This document shows positions 63,129 to 64,000 of a stretch of 64,000 nucleotides of DNA, in pieces. A model generated the notes under the pieces. It was given only the letters and a program-made list of their open reading frames with translations, made no database searches and was not told the DNA's origin. The translations under genes were made by a program, and so were the position numbers. Source of the DNA: Thermodesulfovibrio yellowstonii DSM 11347 (GTDB lineage Bacteria > Nitrospirota > Thermodesulfovibrionia > Thermodesulfovibrionales > Thermodesulfovibrionaceae); contig NC_011296.1 of the NCBI RefSeq assembly GCF_000020985.1, positions 1,850,001-1,914,000 of the forward strand, read 5' to 3'. Position 1 is the stretch's first letter. Every line of letters begins with the position of its first letter.

Positions 63129-64000
63129 ATGAAGCAGATACCTGAAGATATAAAAAAAGAGATTGAAAAACTTGTCAAAGAACTCAACTATCACAACTAC
63201 CGTTATTACGTGCTTGATAGCCCAGTGATATCTGATGAAGAGTATGACATGATGCTAAGGAGACTTAAAGAGCTTGAAGAAAAATGGGGATACATACTGC
63301 CAGACTCACCAACTCAAAGAGTAGGTGCTGCACCATCTGAAAAATTTGAAAAGGCTGAACACCGTGAACCAATGCTTTCCCTTGATAATGCCTTTTCCAT
63401 AGAAGAGTTAAGAGATTTTGATGCCAGAGTTAAAAGGCTTCTTGGAAGTTCAGAGGAAGTAGAATACACTGTTGAGCCAAAGTATGACGGCTTGGCTGTG
63501 GAATTATCTTACAAGGATGGACTTCTTTACAAAGCATCAACCAGAGGTGATGGCTATGTTGGTGAGGATATTACTCAGAACATAAAGACAATAAAAGCTA
63601 TCCCTTTGAGAATTGAGGGAGTTGACAAAATTCCAGAAGAGATAGATATCCGTGGGGAAGTTTACTTAAACATTGATGAGTTTGAAAGAATAAACAAAGA
63701 GAGAATCGAAAAAGGCGAGCCTGTATTTGCCAATCCAAGAAATGCAGCTTCTGGCTCTGTAAGACAGCTTGACCCTTCAATAACAGCAAGTAGAAGGCTT
63801 TATATGTCCTGCTATGGAATAGGATATGTAAAAGGCATAGAGTTTAAAAGTCAGATAGAGTTTATTGAGTGGCTTAAAAAAGGGAGATTTCCTGTGCCTG
63901 CCTATGTGAAACTTGCAAAAGGCATTGAGGAGGTTATTGAGGCAATTAAAGAGATTGAAAAACTAAGGCAAGGCTATCCCTTTGAAACAGACGGGGCTGT
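63129..64000 (+). CDS. ligA: NAD-dependent DNA ligase, 5' part
   Basis: The ORF runs from ATG 63129 off the window end (290 codons seen, about 670 expected). It has the Ia domain LVKELNYHNYRYYVLDSPVI and SDEEYD, and the adenylation motif VEPKYDGLAVELSY with Lys at residue 118. The NTase continues with RGDGYVGEDITQN, RGEVYL and ANPRNAASGSVRQLD. RBS GGAGG is upstream at 63118-63122. It seals nicks in replication and repair. Confidence 0.96.
   Translation, partial: MKQIPEDIKKEIEKLVKELNYHNYRYYVLDSPVISDEEYDMMLRRLKELEEKWGYILPDSPTQRVGAAPSEKFEKAEHREPMLSLDNAFSIEELRDFDARVKRLLGSSEEVEYTVEPKYDGLAVELSYKDGLLYKASTRGDGYVGEDITQNIKTIKAIPLRIEGVDKIPEEIDIRGEVYLNIDEFERINKERIEKGEPVFANPRNAASGSVRQLDPSITASRRLYMSCYGIGYVKGIEFKSQIEFIEWLKKGRFPVPAYVKLAKGIEEVIEAIKEIEKLRQGYPFETDGA

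Overview
The window is AT-rich chromosomal DNA of a thermophilic-looking sulfate/sulfite-reducing bacterium. A complete dsrA-dsrB-dsrD set, a Tat-exported periplasmic-type [NiFe] hydrogenase, a 2-oxoacid:ferredoxin oxidoreductase subunit, a RACo-like corrinoid-activating ferredoxin and Gram-negative envelope genes (LptF/LptG, KdsD, a heptosyltransferase-like enzyme) all point this way. The combination resembles Thermodesulfovibrio (Nitrospirota). That placement is inferred from family resemblance, not from a marker comparison.

Layout. 1-3.2 kb: pyrE, a glycine-zipper lipoprotein, a MITE-like repeat, a degraded GGDEF gene, pyrF and dcd. 3.2-8.8 kb: a leftward hydrogenase operon (small and large subunits, a terminator hairpin, maturation protease, HypC, TusA-like protein, hybrid histidine kinase) that runs with overlapping genes into dcd-pyrF. 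9.5-13.6 kb: aldolase-like enzyme, MntA/HepT toxin-antitoxin pair, phosphofructokinase, Toprim protein, YraN. 13.6-17.3 kb leftward: KdsD, LptF, LptG and a methyltransferase. 17.3-20 kb: hisA and hisF separated by a small cargo holding an interrupted zinc-ribbon ORF and a HARE-HTH/endonuclease gene. 20-24.7 kb: CstA, LhgO and a kinase/P-loop fusion. 24.7-27.5 kb: a small defence/toxin-antitoxin island (lone HicB, Mrr, broken AbiEii-like gene, VapBC). 27.5-31.5 kb leftward: pabC-pabB, MscS and a lone KorA/VorB-like subunit. 31.6-41.6 kb: SapC-like protein, heptosyltransferase, RACo-like protein, cysS, rlmB, copA and a large PLD-nuclease/ATPase fusion. 41.7-45.3 kb: a second repeat element, uppP, ftsK, a solitary 5S rRNA and a cold-shock gene. 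45.4-54.4 kb: lipA, Fe-ADH, aminotransferase, hom, ThiF-like, JAMM protease, PBP1, parA, parB. 54.4-59.2 kb leftward: smc and a glcD-like gene. 59.3-64 kb: dsrABD, pncC, a toxin-antitoxin-like pair and the 5' part of ligA.

How it fits together. The hydrogenase can feed electrons from H2 to DsrAB-dependent sulfite reduction. The hom/ThiF/JAMM cluster suggests sulfur-carrier-dependent homocysteine synthesis. The most unusual items are the PLD-ATPase fusion (39.6-41.6 kb), the his-operon cargo with an in-frame TAG (18.1-19.2 kb), the mixed phosphate-donor signature of the phosphofructokinase, and several genes whose -10 boxes lie so close to the start codon that leaderless mRNAs are likely.
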